Shown here: positions 43,726 through 53,769 of the stretch, one piece after another
Numbering within the stretch: the first letter of the stretch is position 1
How the letters are laid out: the number at the start of each line of letters is the position of its first letter
Made by a program: the position numbers and the translations under genes
DNA from: Flavobacterium agrisoli
Lineage (GTDB): Bacteria; Bacteroidota; Bacteroidia; Flavobacteriales; Flavobacteriaceae
Assembly (NCBI RefSeq): GCF_016522065.1
Contig: NZ_JAEHFV010000004.1
Location: forward strand, 124,001 to 188,000
Direction of reading: 5' to 3'
DNA: 64,000 nt
Notes under the pieces: model-generated
Databases searched by the model: none
The model's input: the letters and a program-made list of their open reading frames with translations, nothing else
What the model was told of the DNA's origin: nothing

Positions 43726-44256
43726 TTGAGAAAATACATCCAACAATACCGACCTTTTTTACTTTTTTTGGGAACATTTTTTTTAGTGTATGTGGTTTTG
43801 ACATTTTTGTATCAACAGTATTTAAGTAGTTTTGATGATACAAAATCGGATGGTATAACGGCATTGGTGAGTCAGCAAGTAGAATCGGTTTTGCAATGGG
43901 CAGGTTTTCAGGTTAGCGTAACACCTGTTTTAAACGAATGGTATCTTACGTATCAAAATACAGCCGTAATCCGAATTGTAGAAGGTTGTAATGCAGTGAG
44001 TGTTTTTATTTTATTTGTTTCTTTTATAGCCGCTTTTGCGGGTCGATTTGTAAATACATTCCTTTTTATTATTTTCGGCACTGCTTTTATTTACTTGTTG
44101 AATATTTTACGAATTGCCGCCCTGAGTATTCTCTTATACCGATTTCCAGCGTATTCTCATTTATTACACGGTGTTTTATTTCCGCTAGTCATTTATGGAA
44201 CCGTGTTTGTTTTGTGGTTTTTTTGGGTAACAAAATATTCGAAATATGCCAACTAA
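43726..44256 (+). CDS. xrtF: Exosortase family protein XrtF
   Basis: This 176-aa multi-pass membrane cysteine protease/transpeptidase belongs to the exosortase family. The catalytic triad is visible: Cys88 in E-G-C-N-A-V-S, Arg129 in L-N-I-L-R-I-A, and His148 in L-L-H-G-V. About five membrane helices are present. The start is TTG at 43726 (M-R-K-Y-I-Q-Q-Y); a -7 element lies 14 nt upstream. Exosortases cut C-terminal sorting tails of exported proteins. The flavobacterial XrtF target is not known to me, and none is visible nearby. It overlaps its companion gene by 11 nt. Confidence 0.92.
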   Translation: MRKYIQQYRPFLLFLGTFFLVYVVLTFLYQQYLSSFDDTKSDGITALVSQQVESVLQWAGFQVSVTPVLNEWYLTYQNTAVIRIVEGCNAVSVFILFVSFIAAFAGRFVNTFLFIIFGTAFIYLLNILRIAALSILLYRFPAYSHLLHGVLFPLVIYGTVFVLWFFWVTKYSKYAN

Positions 44257-44692
44257 TAAATTAACGACTTTTAGTGTAATCTCTTTATTAGTGATTTTTT
44301 TAGCGCTGATTCGTGCCTTTGAAACACATATTTTTTACGATCCTTTTTTGGTATTTTTTAAAGAAGATTTCAAAAATGCGCCCCTTCCAAAATTTGATAG
44401 TTGGAAATTAGTACTAAATATTTTATTGCGTTATTTATTGAATACGATGCTTTCTTTAGCTATTATTTTTGTTGTTTTTAAAAAGAAAGCACTCGTACAA
44501 TTTACGGCTATCTTATATCTGTTTTTTTTTGTGATTTTATTTAGCGGGTTTTATTTTCTTCTTTCTAGTAAAACAACTGTAAATGTTTGGTTGTTGTTTT
44601 ATGTACGCCGGTTTTTAATACAACCTATTTTCGTTTTGCTTTTTGTACCAGCGTTGTATTATCAAGAGCAAAAAGAAAAAAATAACATTTAA
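44246..44692 (+). CDS. Exosortase F system-associated membrane protein
   Basis: This 148-aa integral membrane protein has about four helices and the conserved I-F-Y-D-P-F-L-x-F-F-K and Y-V-R-R-F-L-I-Q-P segments. The latter (R-R-F-x-I-Q-P) is close to the membrane edge. It overlaps xrtF by 11 nt, as is normal for the XrtF companion family (TIGR04127-like). Its role, whether partner, substrate receptor or lipid handler, is not known. Confidence 0.88.
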   Translation: MPTNKLTTFSVISLLVIFLALIRAFETHIFYDPFLVFFKEDFKNAPLPKFDSWKLVLNILLRYLLNTMLSLAIIFVVFKKKALVQFTAILYLFFFVILFSGFYFLLSSKTTVNVWLLFYVRRFLIQPIFVLLFVPALYYQEQKEKNNI

Positions 44693-44718
44693 TTAGGGCT
44701 TGTCATTTTAGTTTTTGG

Positions 44719-44726
44719 TAAATTTG
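44719..44726 (+). promoter_or_regulatory. -7 promoter element of the HYC_CC_PP gene
   Basis: TAaaTTTG ends four bases before the ATG at 44731, so the transcript is probably leaderless. A TTG lies at 44700-44702, a slightly short spacer of 16 nt. Confidence 0.6.
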
Positions 44727-44730
44727 CCAC

Positions 44731-45129
44731 ATGCGTTTCAAAAAGTACACAAGCTTTTTTTTAGTAATTCTGATGTTGGTTTCTAACATCGGATTGGCTT
44801 TGAATGTACATTATTGTGGCGAAAATGTGGCTTCGGTATCTTTTGATAAAAAGGTCTACACACCAAAAGAGGAAAAATGTTGTGCCGTTAATAAAACCAA
44901 TAAAACCTGCTGCAAAGATAAAGTCGTTGTAGTCGAAAAAAAATCGGATAATGCAACGGTAAAATCGTTTTCTTTTGAAATTGCATTGCCTTTTGTTAAT
45001 CAATTGTACGTTCCTTTGGTTTTTGAGGAAATGTCTTTTTCTCTTCACAGCAAAATACTTCCTTATTATGTGGAGGCTAATGCTCCACCGCTTTATCAAC
45101 AATACCATCAACTTATTTTTTACGCCTGA
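44731..45129 (+). CDS. HYC_CC_PP family protein, metal-locus protein of unknown role
   Basis: This 132-aa protein has an uncleaved or cleaved N-terminal signal (about 6-24). The family marks are H27-Y28-C29, two cysteine pairs Cys50-Cys51 and Cys60-Cys61, and the A-P-P-L-Y motif near the end. The clustered Cys and His residues suggest binding of a soft metal, most likely copper. It stands before a TonB-dependent receptor with a Cys-Cys pair and an HMA protein, the usual setting for this family. No enzymatic motif is seen. Confidence 0.82.
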   Translation: MRFKKYTSFFLVILMLVSNIGLALNVHYCGENVASVSFDKKVYTPKEEKCCAVNKTNKTCCKDKVVVVEKKSDNATVKSFSFEIALPFVNQLYVPLVFEEMSFSLHSKILPYYVEANAPPLYQQYHQLIFYA

Positions 45130-45230
45130 TTCTTATGGTTTTTTATTTCGAATTTTTGATTTGAAATAATTTTCATTTTGTTCTTTTCGGAACAAGAAAA
45201 TAAAAATACAACCATAATGAATCATTTTTT

Positions 45231-47240
45231 ATGCAAAAATACATAACACATTTAGTGATGGTTTTGCTATGCATTCCGGTCTTTGCTCAAGAAGATTTGA
45301 ATGAAGTTAAAATCGTAAAAAAACAAAAGGGGATAAAAAAATCCTATACTGTAACAGGTAATATTTCGACCTTAACTACTAAAGAATTAGCCAAAGCGGC
45401 CTGCTGTAATTTAGCCGAAAGTTTTGAAACCAATCCGTCTATTGACGTGAATTTTTCGGATGCGGTAACAGGAAATAAGCAAATTAAAATGCTCGGATTA
45501 ACCAGTCCGTATTTGATGATTACCGAAGAAAATATTCCCTCGGTAAGAGGTGCTTCGCAGGCTTACGGATTATCATTTACACCCGGAACTTGGGTCGAGA
45601 GTATTCAAATAACCAAAGGAGCAGGGAGTGTAGTGAACGGTTACGAAAGTATTTCGGGGCAAATTAACACCGAATTGTTAAAGCCTTTAACGGATGTTCC
45701 TTTATTTGTAAATGCCTATGGGTCGACCGATTCGCGATTAGAATTGAATACACAATTTTCCAAAAAACTATCGGATAAATGGGCAACGAGTTTGTTTCTT
45801 CATGGCAATACAAGATTGTCTAAAAACGACATGAATAACGACGGATTTTTAGATAATCCGTTAGGAAGACAAATTAATATTCTAAATCGCTACCAATATG
45901 CAAACGCCGAAACGGGATTGGTAGGTTTTGTAAGCGTTCGGTATTTGAACGATAAAAAACAATCAGGTGAGGTAGATTTTGATAAAGATACGGATCGCGG
46001 TACGACCAATGCTTGGGGAGCCGAAGTCAATACAGAGCGGTTTGATTTGTCAACCAAAATAGGATATGTTTTTCCTGATCAACCGTATCAAAGCATTGGT
46101 TTTCAAAATGCATTTAACACGCACAATCAAAAGTCCTATTTTGGATTAAATCAGTATGATATCAAGCAAAACAGTTATTATTCTAATTTGATTTTTAATT
46201 CGATTATTGATAATACTAAAAACAAGTTTGCGGCAGGTTTGAATTTTACTTACGACAAATACGAAGAATTTGTGAATGTTACCGATTACAGCAGAATAGA
46301 TAATTCTGTAGGAGCTTTTTTAGAATATACCTATGATAATTCGGATAATTTTAGTTTGGCTTTAGGCGGAAGGGTAGATAATCACAACCGATTGGGTACT
46401 TTTTTTACTCCTCGATTACATGTTAGATACAATCCTTGGGAGTATTCAGTTTTGCGATTTTCTGCCGGAAGAGGGAAGCGAATAGCTAATATTTTTGCCG
46501 AAAATCAATCGTTATTTGCATCGTCTCGAGCTATTTCTATTTTAAACGATGGAGGTAAAACGTATGGTTTGAATCCCGAAATAGCTTGGAATTACGGCTT
46601 GAGTTTTTCGCAAAAGTTTCGAATTTTTAATAAAAATGCCGAAGCGGTAGTTGATTTTTATCGAACCGATTTTTCAAAACAAGTAGTTGTTGATGTTATG
46701 CAAAGTCCACAACAGGCTTTGTTTTATGATTTACAAGGAAAATCGTATGCCAATAGTTTGCAAATCGAATTTAATTTGGAGCCTGTTCACGATTTAAATT
46801 TAAGAACCGCCTATAAATTTTATGATTTAAAAACGGATTATTTATCGGGTACTTATCAAAATCCGATGCAAGCTAAAAACCGTTTTTTTGCTAACTTAGA
46901 GTATGAAACGCATGCAACTGAGAAAGGAAAACAATGGCGAATGGATTTTACCTTTAACCGAATTGGAAAGCAACAATTGCCTAATACGGCTTCAAACCCA
47001 ATTAATGAGCAATTACCCGATTTTTCGGCGGCATATTCGTTAATGAATACACAAGTTACACGGGTGTTTTCGGATGTTTTTGAAGTGTATGTAGGAGGGG
47101 AGAATATTGGAAATTACCAACAGCCACGTGCTATTTTAGGTAGTGAAAATCCGTTTGGTCCGTATTTTGATGCTTCTATGGTTTATGCGCCTATTTTTGG
47201 ACAAATGTATTACGCGGGATTGCGTTTTAAAATAAAATAA
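45231..47240 (+). CDS. TonB-dependent outer-membrane receptor, likely metal-related
   Basis: This 669-aa receptor has a signal peptide (V-F-A-Q), a plug domain (about 40-150) and a 22-strand-type barrel ending G-L-R-F-K-I-K. The plug contains K-A-A-C58-C59-N-L-A-E-S-F-E-T-N-P-S, the Cys pair of copper-linked Bacteroidota receptors, and G-Y-E-S-I-S-G-Q-I-N. A carboxypeptidase-D-like front domain is absent. It is flanked by an HYC_CC_PP gene and, 18 nt downstream, an HMA protein, so I infer copper or a similar metal as cargo. Confidence 0.9.
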   Translation: MQKYITHLVMVLLCIPVFAQEDLNEVKIVKKQKGIKKSYTVTGNISTLTTKELAKAACCNLAESFETNPSIDVNFSDAVTGNKQIKMLGLTSPYLMITEENIPSVRGASQAYGLSFTPGTWVESIQITKGAGSVVNGYESISGQINTELLKPLTDVPLFVNAYGSTDSRLELNTQFSKKLSDKWATSLFLHGNTRLSKNDMNNDGFLDNPLGRQINILNRYQYANAETGLVGFVSVRYLNDKKQSGEVDFDKDTDRGTTNAWGAEVNTERFDLSTKIGYVFPDQPYQSIGFQNAFNTHNQKSYFGLNQYDIKQNSYYSNLIFNSIIDNTKNKFAAGLNFTYDKYEEFVNVTDYSRIDNSVGAFLEYTYDNSDNFSLALGGRVDNHNRLGTFFTPRLHVRYNPWEYSVLRFSAGRGKRIANIFAENQSLFASSRAISILNDGGKTYGLNPEIAWNYGLSFSQKFRIFNKNAEAVVDFYRTDFSKQVVVDVMQSPQQALFYDLQGKSYANSLQIEFNLEPVHDLNLRTAYKFYDLKTDYLSGTYQNPMQAKNRFFANLEYETHATEKGKQWRMDFTFNRIGKQQLPNTASNPINEQLPDFSAAYSLMNTQVTRVFSDVFEVYVGGENIGNYQQPRAILGSENPFGPYFDASMVYAPIFGQMYYAGLRFKIK

Positions 47241-47258
47241 TTTTTAAATACTATAAAG

Positions 47259-47603
47259 ATGAAACAGTTATTGATATTGTTTTTGTTTTCTTTTTTTGTT
47301 GGAAGTACACAAGCACAAGAAAAGAAGAATAAAAATTTAAAATATACGACTGAGGTTAATGGAAATTGTGAGCAATGTAAAAAGCGTATTGAAAAAGCGG
47401 CTTACGGCGTTTCCGGAGTTAAAATGGCTAGTTGGGATGTGGATACACATCAACTATCAGTTATTTTAAATGAAGAAAAATGCTCGCCAGCTGATTTGAA
47501 AAATGCTATTGCTAAAGCAGGGCACGATACTGATAGTGTTAAAGCTACTACAACGGCATATGAAGGATTGCATAGTTGTTGCAAGTACGATAGAGAACCA
47601 TAA
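47259..47603 (+). CDS. Secreted heavy-metal-associated (HMA) domain protein
   Basis: This 114-aa exported protein has a signal peptide (T-Q-A-Q) and one ferredoxin-like HMA domain. The metal site is N-G-N-C37-E-Q-C40 (CxxC), with a further Cys in E-K-C-S-P and a C-terminal S-C-C-K. It is probably a periplasmic copper-binding chaperone or buffer that works with the receptor 18 nt upstream. A hairpin terminator follows. Confidence 0.88.
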   Translation: MKQLLILFLFSFFVGSTQAQEKKNKNLKYTTEVNGNCEQCKKRIEKAAYGVSGVKMASWDVDTHQLSVILNEEKCSPADLKNAIAKAGHDTDSVKATTTAYEGLHSCCKYDREP

Positions 47604-47607
47604 AAAG

Positions 47608-47637
47608 CAAGAGCCCAAACAACCGTTTGGGCTCTTG
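47608..47637 (+). terminator. Terminator of the metal locus
   Basis: CAAGAGCCCAAAC (47608-47620) pairs perfectly with GTTTGGGCTCTTG (47625-47637), a 13-bp stem with loop AACC. The T-tract after it is weak. Confidence 0.75.
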
Positions 47638-47731
47638 TTAGTTAATTTAATTTTAAATTGCGAAAATAGATTGTATTAAAAATTTATTATTGCTATTTTC
47701 ACAATCTTATAAATACTATAGCCTGATTTCT

Positions 47732-48412
47732 ATGAATAATTTTGAATGGACTCAATTGCTCAACCCCGAGTTTTATATTACTTTTAGTGTTGGCGGAATT
47801 CAAATCGGATTGTTTATAGTATTGTTTATCGTTTTTGCCGAAACTGGTTTGTTTGCTGGTTTTTTCTTGCCAGGTGATAGTTTGTTGTTTTTATCCGGAA
47901 TTTACAGTCGCGATTTAATCGAAAATGTTATGGTATTGCCAAGCGATTTCCTAAACGTTTTTATTTTGGCTGTTTTGGTAGGAACGGCAGGAATTTTTGG
48001 TAACATGATGGGGTATTGGTTTGGAGCAAAAAGTGGCTATTATTTATTTAAAAAAGAAGATACTTTTTGGTTCAAGAAAAAATACCTTTTACAGTCAAAA
48101 GATTTCTTCGAAAAGTATGGTGGAAAGGCAATTATTTATGCTCGTTTTTTACCAATTTTTAGAACGTTTGCACCCATTGTAGCTGGAATTGTTTCGATGG
48201 ACAAAAAGAAATTTATGTATTTTAATATTTTGAGTTCTTTTTTATGGTCCTTTTTGTTGATTTTTGCCGGGCACTATTTGTATGGCGTATTTTTGGATTT
48301 TGGAATTGACTTAAAACATTACATTGAATATATTATCATTGTGATAATTCTAATTTCTACAATTCCAGTTTTTATAAAATTACTCAAAAAAAGACCTGCA
48401 GATAAAATATAA
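47732..48412 (+). CDS. DedA/SNARE-associated (VTT domain) family membrane protein
   Basis: This 226-aa multi-pass membrane protein is of the DedA family, which are proton-dependent lipid scramblase-like flippases. Motifs: F-A-E-T-G-L-F-A-G-F-F-L-P-G-D-S (acidic re-entrant helix), F-G-N-M-M-G-Y-W-F-G, and the F-x-R-F-x-P-x-x-R-T-F-x-P-x-x-A-G signature. I place the start at ATG 47732; a TTG-initiated frame from 47690 adds 14 polar residues unlike the family and overlaps the probable promoter. It is convergent with groL. Confidence 0.9.
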   Translation: MNNFEWTQLLNPEFYITFSVGGIQIGLFIVLFIVFAETGLFAGFFLPGDSLLFLSGIYSRDLIENVMVLPSDFLNVFILAVLVGTAGIFGNMMGYWFGAKSGYYLFKKEDTFWFKKKYLLQSKDFFEKYGGKAIIYARFLPIFRTFAPIVAGIVSMDKKKFMYFNILSSFLWSFLLIFAGHYLYGVFLDFGIDLKHYIEYIIIVIILISTIPVFIKLLKKRPADKI

Positions 48413-48431
48413 TAATTTTTCATAAAACATA

Positions 48432-48466
48432 AAAAAATCCGAAGCTTTATAAACTTCGGATTTTTT
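48432..48466. terminator. Bidirectional terminator between dedA and groL
   Basis: AAAAAATCCGAAG (48432-48444) pairs with CTTCGGATTTTTT (48454-48466), with a 9-nt loop. It serves both convergent genes. The stem core ATCCGAAG is the same as in the rpe terminator at 37364. Confidence 0.88.
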
Positions 48467-48482
48467 GTTTTTCATGTTGATA

Positions 48483-50120
<1,638 letters not shown>

Positions 50121-50168
50121 TTAAATTTTAATTCTCTTAATACTTAATTCTATAAACTTAATGCGTTT

Positions 50169-50444
50169 TTAAATAATTGCAAGAATATCATCTTCTCTCA
50201 TAATAAGATAATCAGTTCCTTCTAATTTTAATTCGGTACCAGCATATTTTCCGTAGAGAACAGTATCTCCTACTTTTACGGTCATTGCATGGTCTTTGGT
50301 TCCGTTTCCAACAGCAACAACAGTTCCTTTTTGTGGTTTTTCTTTTGCTGTATCTGGAATAAAAATCCCTGACGCAGTTTTAGTTTCAGCTGCTACAGGT
50401 TCAATAAGCACGCGGTCTGAAAGCGGTTTAATGTTTAAAGTCAT
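50169..50444 (-). CDS. groS: Co-chaperonin GroES
   Basis: This 91-aa lid subunit of the chaperonin contains [10 protein letters not shown] and the mobile loop [11 protein letters not shown]. It ends E-D-D-I-L-A-I-I, as is normal. It is the first gene of groS-groL. Confidence 0.97.
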   Translation of the reverse strand: MTLNIKPLSDRVLIEPVAAETKTASGIFIPDTAKEKPQKGTVVAVGNGTKDHAMTVKVGDTVLYGKYAGTELKLEGTDYLIMREDDILAII

Positions 50445-50538
50445 GATTTTATATTATTAAAGTTTAACAATTTTTATTACTGCTTTTTTACTTTCAGAAA
50501 TTATGCCAGCTCTCGAAAACTGACATTATTTCTTATAA

Positions 50539-50568
50539 AAAATGCCAGCTTTGACAGGCTGGCATTTT
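50539..50568 (-). terminator. Terminator of the miaB-secG run
   Basis: AAAATGCCAGC (50539-50549) pairs with GCTGGCATTTT (50558-50568), with an 8-nt loop. A T-run follows on the minus strand. A second ATGCCAGC copy at 50503-50510 could pair with the same arm, an alternative hairpin. Confidence 0.82.
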
Positions 50569-50587
50569 AAGTATGGTATGATAAAAT

Positions 50588-50929
50588 TTAATTAGCTGGA
50601 GTAGTTGCTGGAGCTTCTTGAACTGGCGCTGCAGGAGCAGGAGCTGGTGCAGAAGAAGCAGCTGGAGTTTCAATGATTTTAGATTCGCTATCACTCAAAG
50701 AACCGGTAAAAGCCAAACTTGATAGTAAAATTAAAGAAATCAAAATCGTAGCTAATGTCCAAGTGCTTTTATCTAAAAAATCAGTAGTTTTTTGTACACC
50801 ACCCATCATTTGCGAACCACCTAAATTAGAGTCTAATCCGCCTCCTTTTGGGTTTTGAACCATGATTACTACTACCAATAGAAAACATACTATTGTGATT
50901 AATACTAAAAAAATTGAAAATGTGCTCAT
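50588..50929 (-). CDS. secG: Preprotein translocase subunit SecG
   Basis: This 113-aa accessory subunit of the SecYEG channel has two membrane helices (about 3-22 and 54-74). Between them is the family loop with Q-N-P-K-G-G-G-L and the G-G-x-Q-M-M-G segment. A Pro/Ala-rich periplasmic tail (about 88-113) is added, as is common in Bacteroidota. It is translated 4 nt after the TPR-like gene upstream. Confidence 0.94.
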   Translation of the reverse strand: MSTFSIFLVLITIVCFLLVVVIMVQNPKGGGLDSNLGGSQMMGGVQKTTDFLDKSTWTLATILISLILLSSLAFTGSLSDSESKIIETPAASSAPAPAPAAPVQEAPATTPAN

Positions 50930-50932
50930 TGC

Positions 50933-51826
50933 TTAATTGTTATTGTTGTTTTGTTGTAATGTCTTAATATCCGAAATACGGTCTGCAAAGAAACTAATTT
51001 TTTCTGGATATTTCAAAATTAATATTTCATATGCTTGAATTGCTTTGGTGTATTTTTTTTGTTCCAAATAAACACGAGCCAACGTCTCGGTCATCAAATA
51101 GGTATTGTCTTCTTTATTAATGTCTATTTGAACTGTTGAAGCGGATGACGCTTTTATCGGACTTATTTTAGGATTGCTTTCGATGAAACGATCTATTAGT
51201 TCAGCCTTTTTTTTCTTTTCCTCATCGATTGAGTCGGTTGAGGTATTGTTTTCATTGGTTGAGGTAGCAAGTGGAATTGACTTTTCTTCTTTTCGTTGGA
51301 TGGGTTGCACGCGCGATAATTGTAGCCATTCCTGAAATGAATGTTTTTCGTTTGAAGAAAAATCCAATGGTTTGCCTAAGTCTAAATTTTCTTCTACCGT
51401 TTTACTACTTTCAGAAACAATTGAATCCGAAACTTGAATCGAGGTTAAAATAGATTTTTCTAACGGATCAATTGTAGTAAGGTTTTCTGTTATATTGGGT
51501 TTTTCTGCCACAACATGTTCCATATCTACAATATCCATATCCAAAAGGGCTAATTCTTTTTTCTCAAAATACTCTTTTTGGATAGTCGTAAAATTTGTAG
51601 ATGTGATAAAATCGAATAAAACACTGCGGTCTGTCGTATGTGCTGCGGTAACTTTTAGCGCATAATTGTATTTGAAACTGTTGGCGTTGTATAAACCTTT
51701 TAAGCGCAATGATCTAGCGCTTTGAAAATACGGGAATTCATTTAAAACAGTAGTCAAATCATCCGTATTTTTTTCGGTGATTGTTTCGGGTTTGTTGAGT
51801 AAATACGTATAATCAGTGCTATTCAT
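50933..51826 (-). CDS. TPR-like protein of unknown function
   Basis: This 297-aa soluble protein has no signal peptide. The N-terminal part (about 1-85) is helical (E-F-P-Y-F-Q-S-A-R-S-L-R-L-K-G-L). A low-complexity Glu/Ser-rich middle follows. One clear tetratricopeptide pair is near the C-terminus (E-T-L-A-R-V-Y-L-E-Q-K-K-Y-T-K-A-I-Q-A-Y). It is followed by secG after 3 nt and preceded by lptE, so it is an operon member. The synteny is conserved in flavobacteria as I recall, but the function is not known. Confidence 0.7.
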   Translation of the reverse strand: MNSTDYTYLLNKPETITEKNTDDLTTVLNEFPYFQSARSLRLKGLYNANSFKYNYALKVTAAHTTDRSVLFDFITSTNFTTIQKEYFEKKELALLDMDIVDMEHVVAEKPNITENLTTIDPLEKSILTSIQVSDSIVSESSKTVEENLDLGKPLDFSSNEKHSFQEWLQLSRVQPIQRKEEKSIPLATSTNENNTSTDSIDEEKKKKAELIDRFIESNPKISPIKASSASTVQIDINKEDNTYLMTETLARVYLEQKKYTKAIQAYEILILKYPEKISFFADRISDIKTLQQNNNNN

Positions 51827-51857
51827 TATCTATTAATTAGGTTTTTTTGTTGTAAAA

Positions 51858-52361
51858 TTACCATTTAGCCAACGACTCATTAAAGATGTCTTGTGTGATA
51901 CGATCAAAAATTTCATCGAGGGCTGTGTTTAAAGCACTACCTACCAATTGCGTACTTGCTGGGTAATCGTAGTAAAACTCAAATGTTCTTTCAAAATCGT
52001 CGGTCTCTTTATTTTTGTTGGTAAAACGAACATTTACCCGAATTGTTAACCTGTTTTGTGCTGCTTTTTGATCGGCAGTTGCAGTCATAGGCGTTATGCG
52101 GTAGCTTGTTATTTCTCCTTCATATTTTAAATCGCCACCATTGCTTACTAAGCTTAAATTGGTTTGATTTTGTATTAAATCTTGCAAAGCCAATGTAAAA
52201 GTTCTGTCGATTCCCGGTTCAATTAAATCGGCTTGATTTTGAAAAAAGCCAACTTGAAACGTTTTAGCATCTATTTTTCCGGTTCCCGTAAAATTGTAAA
52301 CAGAACAACTGCTAAAAGTTACTGTAATAAAAAGGATGGTTATGTAGTGTATGTATTTCAT
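51858..52361 (-). CDS. lptE: LPS assembly lipoprotein LptE family
   Basis: This 167-aa outer-membrane lipoprotein has a lipobox F-S-S-C at Cys19. It contains Y-N-F-T-G-T-G near the start and the Q-N-R-L-T-I-R-V-N-V-R-F strand pair of the LptE fold. It plugs LptD to insert lipopolysaccharide in the outer membrane. It lies in the miaB to secG run. Assignment is by family likeness; LptE sequences are very divergent. Confidence 0.88.
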   Translation of the reverse strand: MKYIHYITILFITVTFSSCSVYNFTGTGKIDAKTFQVGFFQNQADLIEPGIDRTFTLALQDLIQNQTNLSLVSNGGDLKYEGEITSYRITPMTATADQKAAQNRLTIRVNVRFTNKNKETDDFERTFEFYYDYPASTQLVGSALNTALDEIFDRITQDIFNESLAKW

Positions 52362-52429
52362 TTTTGAGGTGTAAAACCAATGATTTTTAAATCGGTATTT
52401 GTTTTTTAATTGTCTGTAAAGTATAAAAC

Positions 52430-53689
52430 TTATAAATCAAATTGTTTGATTTTTCGGTACAAAGTGCGCTCCGAGATGCCAAGTTCTTCAGCAGCAGCTT
52501 TTCGTTTTCCTTTGTTTTTTTCTAGTGATTTTTTAATCATTTCGATTTCTTTTTGCTCGAGTTTTAAGATTTCTTCTTCCTCAATAGTTTCGGCAAACAA
52601 ATAATTATCGTCGTCATTTTGGTCAAACACTTCCGGATGAGATGGTGCCGGAATTACCGCAGTTCGGGGTTGTTCTTCAAAAGCTATTTCGCTGTCTTTT
52701 TCGGGATTACCGTAGATTTTCTGAATTAAGTGTTTGTTATTTTCTTTAACATTTGCACTTCCGTTTTGCATCAATTCTAGAGTCAATTTTTTTAAATCGT
52801 GCAAATCGTTTTTCATATCAAAAAGCACTTTGTATAAAATTTCTCGTTCGGTACTAAAATCACTTTCTTTTTTTCCATCGGAAACCACAGAAGGTAGATT
52901 ACTTCCTTCAGAAGGTAAATAGGATAAGAGTGTTTCGGCAGTTATATCTCTATTGGTTTCCAAAACCGAAATTTGTTCAGCCACATTTCGCAATTGTCGC
53001 ACATTTCCGCTCCACCTGAATTTTTGTAAAATATCCACCGCTCTTTCGTCTAGTTTTAAAGGTGGCATTTTGTATTTGTGGGCAAAATCAGAAACAAATT
53101 TACGAAACAATAAATGGATGTCGTCTTTACGCTCACGAAGTGCTGGTAGTGTAATTTCGACTGTACTCAATCTGTAATACAAATCTTCGCGAAATTTCCC
53201 TTTTTCGATAGCATTAAATAAATTAACATTGGTAGCGGCTACAATTCGGACATTGGTTTTTTGTACTTGCGATGAACCTACTTTAATGAATTCGCCATTT
53301 TCTAAAACACGCAGCAAACGGACTTGTGTGGTTAACGGCAATTCGCCCACTTCATCTAAAAATATGGTTCCGCCATCTGCCACTTCAAAATAACCTTCGC
53401 GGGTACTGGTGGCTCCGGTAAAAGCGCCTTTTTCATGTCCGAATAATTCACTGTCTATTGTTCCTTCGGGAATGGCACCGCAGTTTACGGCAATATATTT
53501 TCCGTGTTTTCGATGGGAAAGCGAATGAATTATTTTCGGAATACTTTCTTTGCCAACACCGCTTTCTCCGGTAACCATTACCGAAATATCAGTTGGTGCA
53601 ACTTGTATCGCTTTTTCGATGGCGCGATTCAGTTTTGGGTCGTTACCAATTATTTCAAATCGTTGTTTTATTGCTTGTACTGTTTCCAT
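52430..53689 (-). CDS. Sigma-54-interacting transcriptional regulator
   Basis: This 419-aa enhancer-binding-type activator has no sensor domain. The AAA+ domain has Walker A G41-E-S-G-V-G-K-E48, the sigma-54 loop G88-A-F-T-G-A93 and Walker B F-L-D-E-V-G-E. The C-terminus carries a Fis-type helix-turn-helix (A-A-E-E-L-G-I-S-E-R-T-L-Y-R-K). I use the ATG at 53689 (M-E-T-V-Q-A-I-K-Q); an in-frame ATG at 53722 adds 11 unlikely residues. No receiver or GAF domain is present, so control of its activity is unclear. It is the second gene after miaB. Confidence 0.9.
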   Translation of the reverse strand: METVQAIKQRFEIIGNDPKLNRAIEKAIQVAPTDISVMVTGESGVGKESIPKIIHSLSHRKHGKYIAVNCGAIPEGTIDSELFGHEKGAFTGATSTREGYFEVADGGTIFLDEVGELPLTTQVRLLRVLENGEFIKVGSSQVQKTNVRIVAATNVNLFNAIEKGKFREDLYYRLSTVEITLPALRERKDDIHLLFRKFVSDFAHKYKMPPLKLDERAVDILQKFRWSGNVRQLRNVAEQISVLETNRDITAETLLSYLPSEGSNLPSVVSDGKKESDFSTEREILYKVLFDMKNDLHDLKKLTLELMQNGSANVKENNKHLIQKIYGNPEKDSEIAFEEQPRTAVIPAPSHPEVFDQNDDDNYLFAETIEEEEILKLEQKEIEMIKKSLEKNKGKRKAAAEELGISERTLYRKIKQFDL

Positions 53690-53769
53690 GTATCTGTAAA
53701 AGAATTGGTTTTGAGTTTTCAAATTAAAGATAGCCTAAAATTTGAAAGCATTTATTTGAAATGATGTTT

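Noticed and set aside
50445..50587. CIRCE/HrcA operator before groS
   Set aside because: No TTAGCACTC-N9-GAGTGCTAA or close variant is present in this gap.
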